In this document: positions 61,664-64,000 of the stretch, one piece after another
How positions within the stretch are numbered: the stretch's first letter is position 1
Layout: the number at the start of each line of letters is the position of its first letter
NCBI GenBank assembly: GCA_963565915.1
Contig: OY751486.1
Location: 62,001 to 126,000 of the forward strand
From: Entoloma clypeatum
Lineage: Eukaryota; Basidiomycota; Agaricomycetes; Agaricales; Entolomataceae
DNA length: 64,000 nt
Direction: 5' to 3'
Program-made: the position numbers and the translations under genes
The notes under the pieces: generated by a model
Databases searched by the model: none
Told to the model about the DNA's origin: nothing
What the model saw: only the letters and a program-made list of their open reading frames with translations

Positions 61664-64000
61664 CTAGATCTCGACTTCCAGGCGAGATATGATGTCGTTC
61701 GGGGTGTTCGTGAAATTTTCATATGGTTTAAATTCCAATCCTTCAAAGATGTTTGCGCGTAAGCGCCGAGGTGCATTCGGGTTTAATTTAAAGAAGTCCT
61801 CCACCGCTTCCTTGGCATGTTCTAGGTGATCCTCGGGTTCCCACGTGTTGTGGTCCTGAGTCAGACCCTCCCATTGCACTAAATATTCCAGCTTTCCTCT
61901 CTTCAACCTTGAGTCAATAACTTTTGCGACATCGTACTCCTCTTCGCCATTGATAACTATCGGGTTTGGTGCCTGCACCCTTTGTGACATAAATAGTGGT
62001 TCCTTAAATAACCGGACTCGTGATACATTGATGACCGGGTGGATTTTCCAGGTTTTCGGTAATTTAAGTTCTACGGCGTGTGACGAAATGATTTTGGTTA
62101 TGGTATAGGGTCCAATCCATCGTTCGGCAAGTTTCTTTAAGGGTCGGTTCAACTTCAGGTCTTTAGTCGATAACCAAACTTTGTCGCCAACTTTGTAAAC
62201 TGGTGCATCACCCCGTTTCAGGTTCGCATACCGTTCCATCTCTTCTCGTGCTTTTACTAGCGCCGCTTCCGCCTCCTCATGAATCTTCTTCATTCGTTCT
62301 GCGAATTCTTTTGCCGGTTCTGACTTTTCTGCCCTCCGAGGTTCTACGCCCATCCTAGGGTTAAACCCATAATTTACATAGAACGGCGAGAACTGAGTTG
62401 CCGTGTGAATTTTATTATTATAGGCGAACTCCGCGGTTGCCATCCATTCGGGCCAATCTGTTTGCCGATGGGAAATAAATGATCTTAGATATTGTTCCAA
62501 CTCCTGGTTGATGCGTTCCGTCTGTCCGTCTGTTTGCGGATGATACGCCGTTGATAATTTAGTTGTGATCCCCAATATTTTATTTAGTTCCTTCATAAAT
62601 ATTGCCGCAAATTGTGGTCCTCGATCTGACGTTAACGATTCTGGCAGTCCATGAAGTTTCCAGACTTCGTCCCGATATAGTTTAGCTAATCCTTCTGCTG
62701 AGACTTCATCGCGTGTTTTGATAAAGTGTGATTGCTTTGTTGATCTGCAAGCCACGACTAATACTGCGTTGTACCCCTGAGCTTCTGGGAGTCCTACAAT
62801 AAAATCTGCTGTGACATGTTTCCATGGTCCTGCATGTTCCGTGTTTGCTTTTAATTTACCGGCTAGCGGTTGAGGCACGTTTTTTGATCGTTGACATCTG
62901 TCGCAGCCCTCGACGTATGCTTTGACCATGTTTGTAATACTAGGCCACCAATAATTACGTGTAACCAATTCCAGGGTCTTCCACTGCCCTGGGTGTCCTG
63001 CAACTGGGTTGTCGTGGTGTAATTTAATTATTTCCTCCCTGAGTTCCTGACTTTTCGGAACATAAACCTTTCCTCTATGTAACCAGAGTCCCTGCTCTTC
63101 ATGCCATTCATCTGCGCGCAATGTTTTGGTATTTGTTTTCTTTAACTCTTCCACTGCTTTCAACACTTGTTCATCAAACTCCTTGGCATCCCTGATGCGT
63201 TTTAATAGTTTACTTTCTTCTCCATCAATAAGTATGTGACCTCGATCCATTGCTCGCAAGTGGAAGTATTCCGGTTTTAATAATGTTACGTCTTCGTTGT
63301 CATTTTCCACCCCCTTTCTATGATCGACCCTTCTCGAAAGAGCGTCCGCCTTTCCCATTGAGGTGCCAGCTTTGTGTATTAATTTAAAGTTGAAGCGTGT
63401 TAGATACAACGCCCAGCGTGCTTGTCTGCGATTAAGCTTTCGTCCCTGCATGAAGTACTCGAGGTTTTTATGATCGGTCCAGATCTCGACCTCATGTTTG
63501 GCTCCTTCAAGGTGGTGTCTCCATGCTTCCAGCGCTCGAATTATGCCCAGCATTTCTTTATCGTGTACGTCGTAATTTCGTTCCACATCATTTAATCCTT
63601 TAGATAGAAAGGCACATGGCCTCCATTTCTCATCCTCGCATTCCATAGATAGAATTGCTCCTGTAGCAAAGTCCGATGCGTCTGATTCTACTCTCAACTT
63701 CCGATCCGGATCGGGAGATACTAATATAGGTGCTTCCGTAAATAATTTCTTTAGCATATCAAACGCTTCCTCCTGTTCCTCTTTCCAATTCCAGATTGTT
63801 TCTTTCCTTGTTAATTTATGTAAGGGCCCTGCCACTTTAGAGAAGTCCTTGACAAATCTTCGATAGAAATTGGCCAATCCTAGAAACGACTGAACTTCTT
63901 TGACTTTTGTTGGTTTCGGCCATTGTTTGATGGCGTCTACTTTTGAAGGATCCATTCGAATTCCGTCTTTCCCAATAATTAACCCTAAGAACTCTATTTC
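61664..64000 (-). CDS. gypsy-4 Pol, from late RT to chromodomain (partial)
   Basis: The frame is open from the window edge (EIEFLGLIIGKDGIRMDP, the end of RT) to TAG at 61664. It contains the RT end (VQSFLGLANFYRRF), RNase H (VESDASDFATGAI, TDHKNLEYF), the integrase zinc finger (HHDNPVAGHPGQW, CDRCQ) and the integrase core (TADFIVGLP, SDRGPQF, E in GQTERINQ). The chromodomain is EEYDVAKVIDSRLKRGKLEYL, with W in HNTWEP retained. There are no stops or shifts. It looks intact as far as seen; the protease, Gag and 5' LTR are outside the window. Confidence 0.95.
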   Translation of the reverse strand, partial: EIEFLGLIIGKDGIRMDPSKVDAIKQWPKPTKVKEVQSFLGLANFYRRFVKDFSKVAGPLHKLTRKETIWNWKEEQEEAFDMLKKLFTEAPILVSPDPDRKLRVESDASDFATGAILSMECEDEKWRPCAFLSKGLNDVERNYDVHDKEMLGIIRALEAWRHHLEGAKHEVEIWTDHKNLEYFMQGRKLNRRQARWALYLTRFNFKLIHKAGTSMGKADALSRRVDHRKGVENDNEDVTLLKPEYFHLRAMDRGHILIDGEESKLLKRIRDAKEFDEQVLKAVEELKKTNTKTLRADEWHEEQGLWLHRGKVYVPKSQELREEIIKLHHDNPVAGHPGQWKTLELVTRNYWWPSITNMVKAYVEGCDRCQRSKNVPQPLAGKLKANTEHAGPWKHVTADFIVGLPEAQGYNAVLVVACRSTKQSHFIKTRDEVSAEGLAKLYRDEVWKLHGLPESLTSDRGPQFAAIFMKELNKILGITTKLSTAYHPQTDGQTERINQELEQYLRSFISHRQTDWPEWMATAEFAYNNKIHTATQFSPFYVNYGFNPRMGVEPRRAEKSEPAKEFAERMKKIHEEAEAALVKAREEMERYANLKRGDAPVYKVGDKVWLSTKDLKLNRPLKKLAERWIGPYTITKIISSHAVELKLPKTWKIHPVINVSRVRLFKEPLFMSQRVQAPNPIVINGEEEYDVAKVIDSRLKRGKLEYLVQWEGLTQDHNTWEPEDHLEHAKEAVEDFFKLNPNAPRRLRANIFEGLEFKPYENFTNTPNDIISRLEVEI

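Larger units (their letters stand above)
61365..64000 (-). mobile_element. gypsy-4: chromovirus, 3' part
   Basis: The 3' end of a minus-strand Ty3/gypsy element. It has a 288-bp 3' LTR at 61365-61652 (minus strand TGTTATGATCG to CGCCTCAACA), a polypurine tract AAAGGGGGTAA between the pol stop and the LTR, and pol running off the window edge. The flank at 61360-61364 is ATTAC. The split solo LTR at 15915-30848 belongs to the same family. Confidence 0.93.

Overview
The window reads as repeat-rich nuclear DNA of a basidiomycete fungus, most likely a mushroom-forming Agaricomycete. The evidence is the element mix: Plavaka and KDZ transposases, chromodomain-bearing Ty3/gypsy elements, a 5'-truncated LINE, Ty1/copia elements, and short (45-59 nt) GT-AG introns. 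No confidently intact host gene was found; nearly everything recognisable is a transposable element or a relic of one. All calls come from reading the sequence, with no database search.

Layout. 1-2161: 3' half of a Ty1/copia element (family A, copy 1). 2162-9300: mostly non-coding, with a small TA-flanked DNA-transposon relic (3066-3683), a 1.5-kb GC-rich fold-back palindrome (about 4735-6240) and a frameshifted unknown gene (6834-7677, minus). 10245-13482: a KDZ transposase gene with introns, broken by small insertions. 14560-14933: a MITE. About 15753-15842: the tRNA-like head of a SINE. 15910-30853: one solo LTR (same family as the gypsy element at the right edge, target duplication AGTTG) that took up a tandem pair of LINE insertions, a full-length chromovirus inside the LINE (gypsy-1, 17439-23558, duplication GCGCC) and a full-length copia element (A2, 24979-30832, duplication ACATG).

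30854-49922: a second nest. A copia family-A copy (A3) contains gypsy-2, which contains a gag-only copia element of another family (copia-B, 36086-43925, duplication CGACC), which contains a Tc1-like transposon (42234-43831, TA duplication). About 3.5 kb of the A2 locus, flanking DNA included, has been copied into A3. 51168-51690: end of an unknown gene. 51695-58331: a nearly intact chromovirus (gypsy-3) with an additional ORF after pol. 58356-61202: a Plavaka transposase gene (minus). 61365-64000: the 3' part of a fourth chromovirus (gypsy-4, minus).

Themes. The most unusual signal is in copia-B: about 19 small GC stem-loops of one architecture (GC, a short stem, a variable loop, the complementary stem, one bulged base, GC), all in the sense orientation, all outside gag, several with compensatory base changes. 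Both copia families also appear to have a leader intron that removes the primer binding site from the gag mRNA, while two gypsy families show Tf1-like self-priming complementarity. LTR-element reading frames are mostly broken by CGA-to-TGA changes, whereas the DNA-transposon and unknown genes are mostly broken by short tandem duplications.
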